Assembly (NCBI GenBank): GCA_947683625.1
Contig: CANTUR010000002.1
Coordinates: forward strand, 5,674,501-5,738,500
Reading direction: 5' to 3'
Length of the DNA stretch: 64,000 bases
From: Mallotus nudiflorus
Taxonomy: Eukaryota; Streptophyta; Magnoliopsida; Malpighiales; Euphorbiaceae
Under the pieces are notes generated by a model that saw only the letters and a program-made list of their open reading frames with translations, was not told the DNA's origin and ran no database searches. Shown piece by piece: positions 23,587-35,720 of the stretch. Positions within the stretch are counted from its first letter, which is position 1. Every line of letters starts with the position of its first letter. The position numbers and the translations under genes are program-made.

Positions 23587-24997
23587 GCATACTAGCTAGA
23601 ATAGGATCGCAGTGCATTAATCTTGAAACTAAGACAAAAAATTTGGTTGACAGAATCTGAACATGGGATATTCAATGCAATTTTACGTGGCCATATTGAT
23701 TTTACAAGTGATCCTTGGCCTCAAATTTCACCTCAAGCTAAGGATCTTGTACGGAAAATGCTAAATTCAGATCCTAAACAGAGGTTGACAGCTATCCAGG
23801 TTCTAAGTAAGTATCATTCCCTTGGATTTATTTGTTAAATAAATACAAAAAAAAAGGAAAAAAAAAAAAAAAAAAAAGCTAAATGAAGTGATTATTGAAG
23901 AAATTTCTGAAGAAGAGTAATGCGTTTTTGTTTAGGTCATCCATGGATCAAGGAGGGTGGAGAAGCACCTGATACTCCTCTTGATAATGCAGTATTGAGC
24001 AGGCTCAAACAATTCAAAGCAATGAATAAATTCAAGAAAGTTGCTCTAAGGGTACTCTAATTAATCACTTGAAAATATTAACTGAACATTTTTCTTCTAC
24101 TTGAAACATTAATTGCTCATCATTTATAGCATTCTTATGAATATGTGTAGGTTATTGCTGGCTGTCTATCAGAGGAAGAAATTATTGGATTGAAGGAGAT
24201 GTTCAAGGGCATAGATACTGACAACAGTGGTACCATTACACTTGAAGAGCTGAAGCAAGGCCTTGCCAAACAAGGGACAAAGCTATCCGAATTTGAAGTC
24301 AAACAACTAATGGAAGCCGTAAGTTCTTCCATTTCTTTAATGTAGTCTTCTGCGCTGTGAGATAGACAATTATTTGGCAGCTAAACTAATGGCTTTCGAT
24401 TTTATTTATGAATACCATTTAATTCTTTGTTTTCTCATTCACGTTCGAAAAAAAAAAAAACCAGGCTGATGCAGATGGCAATGGAACCATAGACTATGAT
24501 GAATTCATCACAGCAACAATGCATATGAACAGAACGGATAGAGAAGAACATCTTTACACAGCCTTCCAGCATTTTGATATAGATAATAGCGGGTAACAGA
24601 AACAGCTAACAAAATTCTGAATTATATAATAGTCAGTTCTCTATATAGATCACTAATTTTTGTATCAATATATGCCTATAATCTATCTGTATGTATAGGT
24701 ACATCACAACTGAAGAGCTGGAGCAAGCACTTCGTGAATATGGAATGCACGATGGAAGGGACATTAAGGAAATCATTTCTGAAGTTGACAGTGATCATGT
24801 AATCTACAACCCTATAAAACAATCAACATTTTTTTTTAATCATAGCATAGAAAAGAATTTTTTTTACTAAAAAGTGGGTTTTTTTTTTTTGGGTTGTTCA
24901 GGATGGAAGAATTAACTATGATGAATTTGTTGCAATGATGAGGAAAGGAAATAAAGAAGCAAATCCGAAGAAAAGGCGTGACACACTATTTGTTTGA
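22532..24997 (+). CDS. CPK17: Calcium-dependent protein kinase, CPK17/CPK34 type
   Basis: A Ser/Thr kinase directly activated by Ca2+ through its own calmodulin-like domain; the Arabidopsis relatives CPK17/34 act in pollen tubes (family knowledge). Proposed exons: 22532-23231, 23351-23494, 23654-23806, 23936-24051, 24151-24318, 24465-24592, 24699-24798, 24902-24997. They sum to 1605 bp, 534 residues, all phases consistent. Residues 2-6 (GNNCC) fit N-myristoylation and palmitoylation, so membrane attachment is likely. A Pro/Ser-rich variable region precedes the kinase domain (about 79-337): GRGQFG 86-91, K108, HRDLKPEN from 201, DFG 224-226, APE 248-250. The junction with autoinhibitory helix is around LKQFKAMNKFKKVAL, and four complete EF-hands start at D393, D429, D465 and D500. 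The start ATG is favoured over upstream in-frame non-ATG codons because it exposes the MGNNCC signal. Intron 2 seems to have a GC donor and holds a (TA)n run. The gene looks intact. Confidence 0.93.
23495..23653 (+). other. Kinase intron 2 with GC donor and (TA)n tract
   Basis: Exon 2 must end in ...TGG GCT G so that the next exon (AA TCT GAA CAT) restores the conserved WAESEHG text. The intron then begins GCAAGT and ends ACAG. The alternative GT four bases downstream leads to an early stop. A T-rich run and a (TA)n microsatellite (23550-23582) fill the intron. Confidence 0.75.
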
Positions 24998-25340
24998 TTT
25001 GAGCTGAAAATATTATTGATTGAGGGGAAAACACAAAGATCAATACCTTGAAATGGGGAAAAAAAATGGAAAAGAAGCTGTAGAGCATGCACATAATAGA
25101 AACCTGGACAGAATGCGGGGAGGAAAAAAATCAAGGATGAGTGATTACTGACTGTTGAAAGGGAACAGGGAGGGGATTTTGGTGAGATTTGTATAAGTAG
25201 AAAAACTATTTGGTGGTGTTAAAAAAGGGAAATGAGATTTGATAGGTGTTCTGCTGGTTATGGTGTAGAGCTCTCCCTTATCTGAACATTAATGTAATGT
25301 TATTTTGAAAGAGAACTAAAATTTAGGAGTTTGAATGCTG
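24998..25340 (+). other. Probable 3' UTR of the kinase gene
   Basis: Sequence after the stop is non-coding, moderately G-rich, and includes 'aatgtaatgtt' (about 25290) near a plausible polyadenylation region. The exact end cannot be placed without transcripts. Confidence 0.4.
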
Positions 25341-27115
25341 CTTCTTACTGTAATGTGTTGATCCAATTTAGGAGTACATTTAAAGATTGATTCTTGTTTC
25401 TGACTTTCTGACATAAAACTAGTTTCTTTTGTTAATTTAACGAATCTAAAATTCTTCTCTTTGCCCTTTCCAATGTCTAAATCTTTATTCTCAGAGTATC
25501 ATAGAATTTGCTACAAACATGATTGGGAAAACAGTCAAAGAAATGACTTGTCGAAATATCAATATTAAGTTTATTCAAATTAAAAATTTTTTCGTTTCTG
25601 AATAAAATTTCTGTGTATTCTACCGTAATTTTATTTTTTCTCTGCTTATTTGGATCACTGTTAGATGAAAATGTTTTTAAAACAGTGTACTTTGTAAAAA
25701 CAGTCACTCTAGAAATCCCTTTTGATATATGATTTGGAACAAAATAAGCACATCAGCTAGTTCAAGCAATTAAAATACTAGTAAAATTGCTTCAGGATTC
25801 AAACCAGAAAATCATGAACTGTGAAATAATAACCTCACTGCATATATACACATGTATGTAAAGAAGGTGCATACTTTCAGTACCATAATTGACAACAAAG
25901 TGAACATGATAGATACACCTATACAAGTGTGAAGTGTGGCTGCTTTAAGGAGTTTAAGGGTTTGGCTCTAAGTACTCATAAAAGATATAAACACAAGGCA
26001 TGAAATATCTATATATATACATGTGTGTGAAATTGTAATGATATATATTAAATTATGTGTGTTAAATGTTTCTACAACTTATCACTAAAAATAACTGGTT
26101 TAAAATTTTATTTAAAATTTTATCTGCCATATTTTTCATATTTTTTGCATTGAATTTTTACTAGGTATAGGTTTAGATTGCAAGATACCTTTATTTATGC
26201 CTATAATTTAGAGAATTGTTAGTAAGATGGATGTTTTTGTTATATTATGAAAATGGTGGGAGATTGGGGCTTGTTGCCAATTTATAGCAAAAAGTTCAAA
26301 ATTTCACCAACCTATAGTGGATTTAAAAAAAAAAAAAAAAAAAAAAAACTAACTAGTTTATGGTGAAAAAAAATTCACTAATCAAACAAACGGACTAGGA
26401 AAATATAAAATGTGCCTGTCAAAGTCGGCGACTTGTAAAAAAAAAAAAAAAAGTGGCGGACTTCGTTAAAAGGAGAAAAAAAAAACACGACAAATCAATA
26501 TATATATATATAACATAAAATGTAGGCTTTATAATATTCTTTTATGTAATATAATGTATTTTTACATGTAGTTTATTTTTTCATTAATTTTTAATATAAA
26601 TAATTCTAATGATGGAATAACAATAATAGTAATAATAATAATAATTTGACATCTTTTTATTTTATATCTATTATTAAATATTAATATCAATTTTATAATA
26701 GTAATATATATTTAATAATAAAAGCTTTAAATGAGTTATTCACTTTTCAATTTTTATTTTAATAATAATAATAATTATTATAATTATAATTATAATTATA
26801 ATTATAATTATAATAATTATTGTTGTTGTTATTTAAAATTTAAAATTTAAAGGTAAATAATTCATTCAAAATTTATATTATTATAAAGAAAGTATGACTA
26901 TTCTATTAATATAAAAATAAAAATAATATTTAATAAAAATTAAAAAATTAATAAAACCAAGCTTATATTATTAATATTTAAAAAATTAATATTTAATAAT
27001 AATAATTTGACATCTTTTTTAACTAATAAAAATATTATCAAACTATTTCAAGATGTGTTTCCTCTTTTTTGTAATTAATAAAAATATTAATTATAATATC
27101 AAATATAGATTTTAA

Positions 27116-27159
<44 letters not shown>

Positions 27160-27180
27160 GAGGAAATTAAAAAAAATGAT
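25341..27180. other. AT-rich intergenic DNA with simple repeats
   Basis: Contents: an A24 tract at 26325..26348; a short (TA)n near 26499; (ATA/ATT)n-like runs near 26620-26645 and 26765-26820; and a pure (ATT)14-type run at 27118..27159. A tiny zinc-finger-like frame at 25935..26003 is listed separately. No gene is recognised. Confidence 0.6.
25920..26003 (+). pseudogene. Possible C2H2 zinc-finger relic
   Basis: The plus-strand text KCGCFKEFKGLALSTHKRYK is followed by H, K, A and a stop at 26001. Plant C2H2 fingers read C-x2-C-x(n)-KEFxxLxxLxxHKRxxH; here the Cys spacing is one residue short. The fragment is about 25 codons with no recognisable gene context, so it is either a relic or chance. 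Confidence 0.25.
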
Positions 27181-27496
27181 TTGTTTGACTAGCCTTATTT
27201 CTTTTATGGTATGAACCATTTTTTTTGTTTTCAGAATTGGTTTCTGCATTTTCACTTTTGACCCGGTATGTTTTTATTTTTCATTTTTCAATTTCTTTGT
27301 GGAGTAGCGGTTTCTTGTCGGTTATTTTTGCTTTCATTTAACTTCCTTTTATTTTCATTTCTCCTCGTTTTATTTTCTAGAGATTTTGTGTGTGTTGTTT
27401 CTTCTCTTTCTTCATCTTGTCAATATTTTCTTGTTTTTCTTTTTTTTTTTAACTAGTGTTTTTTTTTTGTTCATTTGAGTTTTAAGTTAGTAGTTA

Positions 27497-29567
27497 TGAG
27501 GAAAGATAGTAGTGATATTGTTTCAAGGAGAATTTCTATTCGTTTAAGTGGTGGTACTGCATAATCTTCTCCTTCATCTGTAAAGAAAGAGGATATGAAT
27601 TTTCCTTCATCTGTAATGAAGAAGAATAATATTGTTTCTAATAAGAGGAACAACGATGTAGAATCCAAGAAGAATGACACTGTTGCTAAGAAGAAGAAGA
27701 AGTTATCATTTAGTGAAAGCTCTCCTAAAAAATCTAAAATTTGCTTTAAGGCATGTTTGTTTTTCTTTTAATTATTATTATTTTTGAATATGTTATTTTT
27801 CTTATTAGGTTGTTTTTTTTTTTGTTGTTGCTTGTTGTTATTGTATATGTTGTTTTAGGTTTGTTGCTTTTTGTTGCTTATTTTGATTTTTTGATATAAT
27901 TTTTATTATTTATTTCAAGAATGGGAGTATTTGATGTAGCAAAAGTCTTTAAGTAAAGGGATAACTATTATATTTTGTTGATTTGCGCAGGAATGTTAGA
28001 AACAATCTTTTATTAATCTGTTTAGTCAAAAAATACCTAGAATAATAGGCATTAAAATTCATTGATTTTCAAAGAATACTTGAAAATTGAAGGAAAAATA
28101 GAAATCTTTATTAAAATTGATAAAAAAAAAACTAACTATTCATTATAATCTTAAGGCTAGATATATATAAGGCGACACAAATCTCCGACCCTAATTTTGA
28201 TTAGGAAATAAAAATAAAGAAGATTATAGATAATGTAAGAAATCAAATCCCTAAAAATATATAAAGTCAAATTCTAATCAGTGCTAAATTAGAAAAAAAA
28301 GTCAAATCCTAATAATAATATTAATAACAATAAAAATAAAAATAAGTTATATCTAATATCCATTATTCTGCAAACTCATCCAAGGCTTCTTGCTTCGAAT
28401 TAGTATTTCATTAAACCATAGGAATGCTTTAGAGTAGAGTTTCTAGTTTTATGAATGAGAATGTCGTTTCAAAATTGACAGAGAAATTGACTGAAACTCA
28501 ATTGGATTTGTTTAGAAAACTTGTTTTGGTTTTTTTTTTATATGAAAGATGTAAAATTGCAGGCTCAAGTTGTTCATTTCTTGCTTTTAAGGAAAGTAAG
28601 TCAATCCAAATTTGATGAAATTTGGTTTAATATTTCTACTATTCTTTTAAAGTTTTATGTTGGTAAATTTGCTCTTATTACAAGGCTGAAATGTATTGAT
28701 GATTTTGAGAGAAATAAGATTAGAAATCTATGAAAAACAATTTGATTGATAAGTATTTTGGTGGTTCTTCAAAAGTGAAGAGGAGTGATGTTGAAGATTG
28801 TTTTCTTTCTACAGCATTTGATTGTGATGAGGATGCTCTGAAGTTGGCTATTTTTATTGTGTTAATATGTTTTTGTTTTCTACTCATAAGGAGAAGTTTG
28901 TTAATAAAGTTTTTTTGGATGTTGTTGATGTTGATTTGTATAATCGGTACTTATGGGGAAACGATGCTTTTACTTTTACTTTGGATTCTATAAGGGGAAG
29001 GCTGATAAAGGCTAAGAAAAAAAATCATCGTTATTTTTTACCATCTTTTTGGCTTTCCATTGGCTTTACAAATTTAGTTTTATGAATGCTACGCTTATTG
29101 TATTCCTATATTTGTTGTTCATGATGGTTCATTGATTCCTCCTATGTTGAATTAGTGTGATTCTATTGCGTTGACTTTCAAAAAGTTGAATTCACAAATT
29201 TTGAATTTATCTTCTTCTCAGGTAATTGCTTTTTTTTCTCATGTTTTCAGGTTTTGTTGATTCTTGTTGTTGTTTGTTGCTTTTTTTTCATTTATTATTT
29301 TTATAGTTGAAATTGAAAAATATTGTTCCTATTCATACTAAAAAGGAGTCATTGGATTTGAATGTTTTTTATAGAAAATAAAAGTTGAGAAAGTCAATGT
29401 ATTTCCTACTCGTGAAGAAAATTTAGATTGTGGAGATGATTTCCTATTACCTATTCTGTGAAAATCTAAAAAAGTGAAATCTAGTGGTCATAAAGACAAA
29501 TCAAGCACTGGTAATAAGGAGTCTATGTTGATAAAGAAAATTAATGATTTAAATAAGAGGCTGAAAA
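27497..29567 (+). pseudogene. DUF1985-type gene of a Mutator-like element (broken)
   Basis: The plus strand encodes a Lys-rich N-terminal segment (27500-27745: SSPSSVKKEDMN, SKKNDTVAKKKKKLSF). It then continues, after intron-like T-rich DNA and an insertion, with a DUF1985-like domain: QAQVVHFLLLRKVSQSK, FDEIWFNISTILLKF, VGKFALITRLKC (28560-28705); in a shifted frame LIDKYFGGSSKVKRSDVED (28735-28795); then FLDVVDVDLYNRYLWGNDAF and FTLDSIRGRLIKAKKK (28905-29020). A C-terminal charged region LIKKINDLNKRLK ends at the copia insertion (29568). In plants this domain is found in Ulp1-protease-bearing MULE transposons; the protease part is not seen here. Frameshifts and stops show it is dead. The product would be nuclear if it resembled its family. 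Confidence 0.65.
27994..28419. mobile_element. Small insertion in the MULE gene, possible solo LTR
   Basis: The words aggaa and aggaatg occur at 27989 and 28420 on both sides of a 426-bp segment that interrupts the DUF1985 gene just after an intron-acceptor-like 'gcgcag'. The segment starts tgttagaaac, common for copia LTRs, and ends ...aaaccat (CA one base from the edge). It has no coding frame. A solo LTR is the best guess. Confidence 0.4.
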
Positions 29568-29581
29568 TGACTTAGGGGGAT

Positions 29582-32500
29582 TGTCATAACCCAAATTGAG
29601 AGTCATGATCAGCGTTAGGAACAGGGAATTCTTTCGAATCCAGAACCCATAGCAATCCTTAAAAAAATAAAAACACATGCTAAAATAATATAAAAATACT
29701 CTAGAATTAAAAATTTAATCAATATAAAAATAAATCTTATATGTCATATTATAATAAAAATATTCATACAATATTCAGATACAAAATCTCAAACCAAAAC
29801 AACACACTTCCAACACAATAACACTACTACTGCAGTTTCTAGAATACAATATGAGTTCAGATATATTATTTACATAATCTAACCGAGATTGAAGAAGACC
29901 GGTGTAAAGTATTTATGAGGAGGTGTGAAAAAGAAAATCTTGTAAAAACAATGTTGAGGGGAGTCAAACCTCATTGAGTGAATTATTATAATACATATAC
30001 ATACAACCTAAAGTCATATACAATCAAGCATCAGTATAATAATATACATATACAAGTATTTCACACAGGTGCTAAAATCTATGTTTATATAATAATAAAT
30101 GCAGAAAACATTTATTTAAGTGAAGGATCAAATAGAACCCTAAAATATTCGTAACCTCAATCAATAAATCTCACTAACCATACATGCTTACTTAATTCCA
30201 AAGTAATTCTCTTATTCCATTTTCGGACAGTAAACTGGCCGCAAGACACTAAATCAACCAAGCTCCTGCATCCTCATTGTCAGTGTGATTGGCTCATAGA
30301 CATTCGGTCAACCGAGCTCCGACAATCACACTAATCACTCACTATAATTCTCAATAATCGAATAATCACAGTTCACCTCAAATAAAATTCCATAATATCG
30401 ACCTTAAAGTCTAGTGAACTTGTACATACACAGTTCTAGTGCAGCCCACTAGGTAGCACGTTCTACTAATATCCTTCAAATAAATCATATATTTATTGAA
30501 AATAATAAAATGCACAATTAAAACATAATGGCATCCACTTTTTAAAGAAATATACCAATTATATCCCAAATATATACCAAGTATATATGTCACATATAAC
30601 AAAAGTATACTAAAAGTATACAAAAAATATACTAAATCATTTAATGAAATAATTCTTGTTTAAATACATTATGGAAACACTAGTGCTCATAATCATGCAT
30701 CATATATGCAATGTATATATAAAATAATAACTCATAAGTTTATGCTCCTCTAGACAAACTCGACAGGCCTGATCCAATAGGTCTTGGTCTCAGCGTAACT
30801 AAAAAAATAAATAATAATAACATAATCAAAATCGAATATCTAATTCATACTTCCAGGCATTATAAAGGAAGACTTGATCTAGGACACGACTCGACCAACA
30901 ATTAAAAACTCAGGATTGACTTGACGTCACATTTTACGAGAATTCTACCAAAAATTCGGTAGAGTCTCATATGTAAAATGGGCATCTCTCTATTAAAGTA
31001 GAGCCAATCCTACAAGCAAACACGCTTCTAAAATCACAAATGTTTGCTACCTTTGGTTGGGACCCCGAACAACACAATTTCCCACCTAAGGTTCATAGTT
31101 CACAATAAAATCAATATTTAATAATAATATAACAAAAATCATTAAAATCCATAAACATCAATAATAAAACACAATATAATATATTTAAATAACAAAAACA
31201 TTAAAACTAATTATTTTCAAATTAGTTATTAAAATCTCAATAATTATATAATATTAATATAAAATTGAATTTTTCTATTATTCAAAATAAAATAGTAAAA
31301 TTCAAAATTAATCATAGAAACAGTTCAAATATATAATAAAAGTAGTTAAAAATTCATTTAATCACAAAAATAGTAAATAAATTTATTATTTGAATATATT
31401 TTCAAAAATTACTATTAATTAGTTAAAAATAGTAAAAAATTTGTAAAAATTATTTTAATACTAATTGTTATCCCAAAATTATTCAAAACATACTAATTAA
31501 CCATAATTTCAATTAAAACATCAAATTCACTATTTTATATTAATTTTTCCAAAAATTAATTTTTTACATAAACTTTCAAAAATTTGTAGTAATTAATCGG
31601 GACATAATTTCAATATAATTCCTTCACAAACTATATTCCAAACATCATAAACAATTGATTAAAAATAAAAAGATTTTCCAGCGAGGGTCACCGGAAAACT
31701 CAAAACCCATAAATCCAAATAATTCAAAAAAATAAAAAAAAAATATATATTTGTATCTATTAAGCTACCCTTAATAACATTTCTAAAGACACCAAGCCTA
31801 AAACATAAGAAATCAAGTTTAAAAAAATAAAAACTAAAATTTGGCCTAAACAAAAATTCAAGAAAACTCACAAATGAGAGGATTTAAGCTTAAAGTGAGC
31901 TTGAAATAGACTTGCTCGGAGCTAGAGGATCCAAACAAGCCCGGGAATGCAAGCTTTGGCCATTAGAATCAACACCAGTGATAATGGACCACTACTGTTG
32001 TTGCTTCTATTTTTGCATATTTTTCGGTGTCTGTCTGGAACTCTGACAACGATGGAAGGGAGAGAAGAAGGAGGGGAGGTGATGGTGATAGGTGTTGGTG
32101 GCAGTTGGTGGCTCTAGTGAGGTTGTGGGTGGCGTGTGGTGACGGGAAGCAGGGGAGAAGAAGAAGAAAAGAAAAAAAGAAAAAAGAAAGAAGGAAGAAA
32201 AAGAATTCCCGAGAAAATAAAGTGTCCTCACCTTTATATATATACACACACACACACACACAAAACAACACAAAGACAGACATGCATAATATAATAACAC
32301 TAATAATAATAACAATAATATCAGTAATGATAATAATAATGATATAATAATAACAACAACAACAACAATAATAACTTCCAAATAATTTTCTTTACGTGAA
32401 AAAATATTTGAAATAAATAAATACTACTCGCAATGATAACGATAATAATATTTAATAATGAATAAATAAATAATCATATATATACTAAAATTAATTAACA

Positions 32501-32593
32501 CACAAATAATTATAGTATATAAAAATTTTAAATATTATTAATAATTTATATCTGAAATTAATTTTTAATAAATTAAAATATTAGGTGATTACA
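29582..32593 (-). repeat. 3' LTR of chromovirus element 1 (3012 bp)
   Basis: On the plus strand it starts tgtcataaccc and ends taggtgattaca, so the minus strand reads TG...CA. It is homologous to 37305-40335. Landmarks shared by the family: 'ggaattctttcgaatcc', a 49-nt stem-loop at 30283-30331, a G-rich leader block (about 31970-32170) followed by a purine-rich run, and trinucleotide repeats near 32290-32370. Confidence 0.9.
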
Positions 32594-32605
32594 ATCTTCC
32601 CCTTT
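32594..32605 (-). promoter_or_regulatory. Polypurine tract of chromovirus element 1
   Basis: The minus strand reads aaaggggaagat directly before the 3' LTR, the standard site for plus-strand DNA priming. Confidence 0.8.
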
Positions 32606-32659
32606 ACAAAAATTCATCCTCAAATTTTCAAATAAAAGAACAGACAATAAAAATTCATC

Positions 32660-32870
32660 GAGAAAACAGCTAAGGGTAGGCCACCTGCATCTCGGCTTCA
32701 GTCTCCCACGTGTGCTCCTCCACGTTATTACTCCACCATAACACCTTAACCATTAAAATATGCTTCAAATGCAACTAACAAACTTGATTATCTACTATTG
32801 CGACTGGCTCCTCCTCATACGTCAGGTCTTCATTCACTTCCACACTCTCAGGCTGCAACATGTGTGAAGG
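32660..32870 (-). pseudogene. Chromodomain of element 1
   Basis: Minus-strand text EVNEDLTYEEEPVAIVD, then LKHILMVKVLWWSNNVEEHT and WETEAEMQVAYP, is the CR/chromodomain tail of plant chromovirus integrase ('KVLWxNxxxEEATWE'). The aromatic W and the EEHTWE motif are kept. The domain is thought to steer integration to heterochromatin (family knowledge). Stops occur upstream and after LFSR. Confidence 0.75.
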
Positions 32871-32873
32871 GTT

Positions 32874-33900
32874 TTAAATATACTTCCTCAGCATTGAGAT
32901 ACGGAACACTAGATGCACTTGAGACAGATTCAGAGGCAAAGCCAACCAATATGCAACCATGCCCACCCTCTCCAGAATCTTAAACAGTCTAATATATCTC
33001 GGTGTGAATTTCCCCTTCTTGCCAAACCTCATCACACCCTTCATTAGAGACACCTTCAGAAACATTTAGTCTCCAATCTGAAACTTCACATCTCTACACC
33101 TTAGATCCGCATAGCTCTTTTGTCTGCTAACTGCGGTCTCTAATCTCCTTTTAATCACAATAACTTTCTCAATTGCATCCTGAACCATCTCAAGTCCAGT
33201 CAATGCTCTCTCTTCAATCTTATCCCAACTTAGAGGGGATCTACACTTCATTCCATACATAGCCTCATATAATGTCATCTCAATATTGTTATGGTAGTTA
33301 TTATTATATGCAAACTCTACTAGCAGTAAATGATCATCCCAGCTACCTTCAAGATCCAATACACACATCCTCAACATATCTTTAAGTGTTTGGATCATCC
33401 TCTTAGATTGACTATCTGTCTAAGGGTGATAAACAGTATTGAAATCAAACCTGTGCCCATTGCTTCCTATAACTTCTGCCAAAATCAAGAGGTAAACACT
33501 GAACTTCTATCAAATAGAATGGAAACATGCACTCCATGAAGGCACACAATATGCTTAATATACATTTTAGCCAACTTAGCTACAGAATAAATGGCTTTAA
33601 CAAGTAGGAAGTGAGTTGATTTAGTTAAGCTATCCACAATCACCTAGATGGAATTGTATCCATCCTTTGAACGAGGTAACCCAACCACGAAATCCATAAC
33701 AATTCTCTCCCATTTCCACTTAGGTATAGGAAGTGGCTGAAGCTTGCAAAAAGGCTTATGATGCTTAGCTTTCACCTGCTGACACGTCAAGCACTTAGAA
33801 ACATAATCAGCTACAACTTTCTTCAATCCATCCCACTAGTGCAAATCTCAGCTGTTGTGGTATATTTTAGTAATACCCGGTTATACAATATAAGCTATAG
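32874..33900 (-). pseudogene. Integrase of chromovirus element 1
   Basis: Pieces on the minus strand in order: the zinc-finger half KKVVADYVSKCLTCQQVKAK (C-x2-C retained, about 33826-33760); the start of the core KWKWERIVMDFVVGLPRSKD (first catalytic Asp in MDFV); a decayed middle; then MIQTLKDMLRMCVLDLEGSW and LLLVEFAYNNNYHNNI (33398-33270), which follows the 'SERTIQTLEDMLR' motif holding the third acidic residue; and finally KFTPRYIRLFKILERVG (33020-32960) from the GPF/Y-like region. Stops between them (for example near 33420-33640) make it inactive. Confidence 0.8.
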
Positions 33901-34407
33901 AATGCACTTCTTCAAGGATCTCCTATCTTAAATTATCCACATTAGGAACACATAATCTATCACTGGTCCATAAAACACCTTCATCATCAAATGTAAAATC
34001 ATTAAACTTCCCTACATGAATGTTCTCCTCAAACTCTGCTAGAATAGGATCTTGGCCCTAAGATACCTTAATCCTATCCCTTAACACTAATCTGACTCTG
34101 AACTGAGCCAAGAATCCTCCTAATTTGCTAATCTTCATCATTAGACCTTGATCCACTAATTCATGCAATTACTGGATCAAAGGTCTCCTCTCCACACTAA
34201 TGTAAGAAAGACTACCCGAGGACTTCCTACTTAAGGCATATGCTATCACGTTAGCTTTACCTGGATGATAAATAATATTGCAATCATAGTCCTTTAGGAG
34301 TTCTAAGCATCTCCCTTGCCTTAAATTCATATCTCTCTACTAAAAAATATAATTAAGGCTTTTTTTATATGTGAAAATTTCACAAGTCATCCGTATAAAT
34401 AATGTTT

Positions 34408-34884
34408 CTAAATATTAAGAGCAAAGATTACTACAACCATCTCTTGGTCATGAGTAGGATAATTCTGTCCATGCTTCTTTAACTGCCTTGAAGCATAAGC
34501 TATCACCCTACTATTATGCATCAACACATAACCTAGGCTGACTCTAGAGGCATCACAATATATAGTGAACTTATCTTCTCCATTAGGCAAAGCCAGAACT
34601 GGAATTGTGGTCAAGTTCTTCTTTAATAACTGAAAAATATTCTCATAAGCATTTGACCACACAAACTTCACATTCTTCTGAGTTAGGCAAGTCATAGGAG
34701 CTGCAATTCTAGAGAAATCCTGCAAAAATCTCCTATAATACCCAGCTAAACCTAGAAAACTCTGAAGAGCATTAGTCAACCTGAATGACATCACTAGAAA
34801 CTCATGATGGTCATATCGAGTGTGGAATGCCATTTGAGGAACATCGGCTTCACTAATATGCAACTGATGATAACCTGACCTCAA
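34408..34884 (-). pseudogene. RT fragment fused to RNase H by an internal deletion
   Basis: A 158-codon open frame starts MRSGYHQLHISEADVPQMAF, runs through FLVMSFRLTNAL and passes directly into QSFLGLAGYYRRFLQDFSRI. In full-length relatives (for example element 3 at 50370-50690) about 320 bp lie between these two blocks and contain the catalytic F-[IV]-D-D box. Here the box is gone, so polymerase activity is impossible. The RNase H part keeps FTIYCDASRVSLGYVL (first Asp) and VIAYASRQLKKHGQNYPTHD (E is lost or shifted). The junction lies near 34770. Confidence 0.85.
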
Positions 34885-34917
34885 GTCAATCTTGGAAAAG
34901 AAATATGCACTCTAAAG

Positions 34918-35720
34918 TTAATCAAATAGATCATCTATCCTTGGAAGAGGATACTTGTTCTTTACTGTCACCTTATTCAGCTCTTTATAATCAATGTACA
35001 GTCTCAGTGTACTATCCTTCTTCTTCACGAATAGGACTGGTGCACCACAAGGAGAAACATTAGGTCTAATAAAACTCTTGTTTAGCAAATCTTGCAACTG
35101 CTCCTTTAACTCCTTCAACTCTGTAGGAGTCATTATATAGGGCGACATCAAAATAGAAGTTGTTCTTGGGACCATATCTATACTGAATTTGATCTCTCTA
35201 TGAGGTGGTAAACTTGGCAACTCCTTAGGAAAAACATCAGGAAACTCACAAGCAACTAAAACATCTATAAGAGACAACTTCTCCACTGAAGTATCCCTGA
35301 TAAGTGCCAAGTATCCCTGATCACCTTTCCTCAGCATCTTCCTAGCTGTGATAATGGAAATGAGATTCTGAGGTGTAGAACTCTTACCACCCACAAACTT
35401 AAACTCTTCTTCATTTGAAATTCTAAAAATTACCTCTTTACTCCAACAATCCATAATGGCATAGTGCTGAGATAACCAATTCGTACCAAGGATCACATCG
35501 AACTCCATTACATCCTACAACACCAATTCCACTTTCAATTCTCTACTTGCCACTAACACCAGACAACCAGAAATAACAATGTCGATGTCCAATGAATTAC
35601 TTAGAGAAGTGGCGATAGATAAAGGAAAAGCCATCCTCAAAGCTTGCTAACATGACTTTGAAGCAAAAATAGGGGACACGAAAGAATGTGTGGCACCCAA
35701 ATTAATCAAAACTCTAACAT
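34918..35720 (-). pseudogene. Protease and N-terminal RT of element 1
   Basis: The protease active-site region reads VRVLINLGATHSFVS near 35715-35670. The usual D-S-G is N-L-G, both changes explained by single C/G transitions, so the aspartic protease is dead. After a stop the frame 35508-34918 is open for 196 codons: EFDVILGTNWLSQHYAIMDC, the connecting EFPDVFPKELPSLPPHREI, and RT blocks GAPVLFVKKKDSTLRLYIDY and KELNKVTVKNKYPLPRIDDL. The frame ends just before 'FSKIDLRSGYHQL', which continues in the next piece after a stop. Confidence 0.85.

Noticed and set aside
32007..32381. Overlapping frames on both strands in the LTR leader block
   Set aside because: They lie inside an LTR with simple repeats, and the equivalent regions in other LTRs of the family do not keep the frames.
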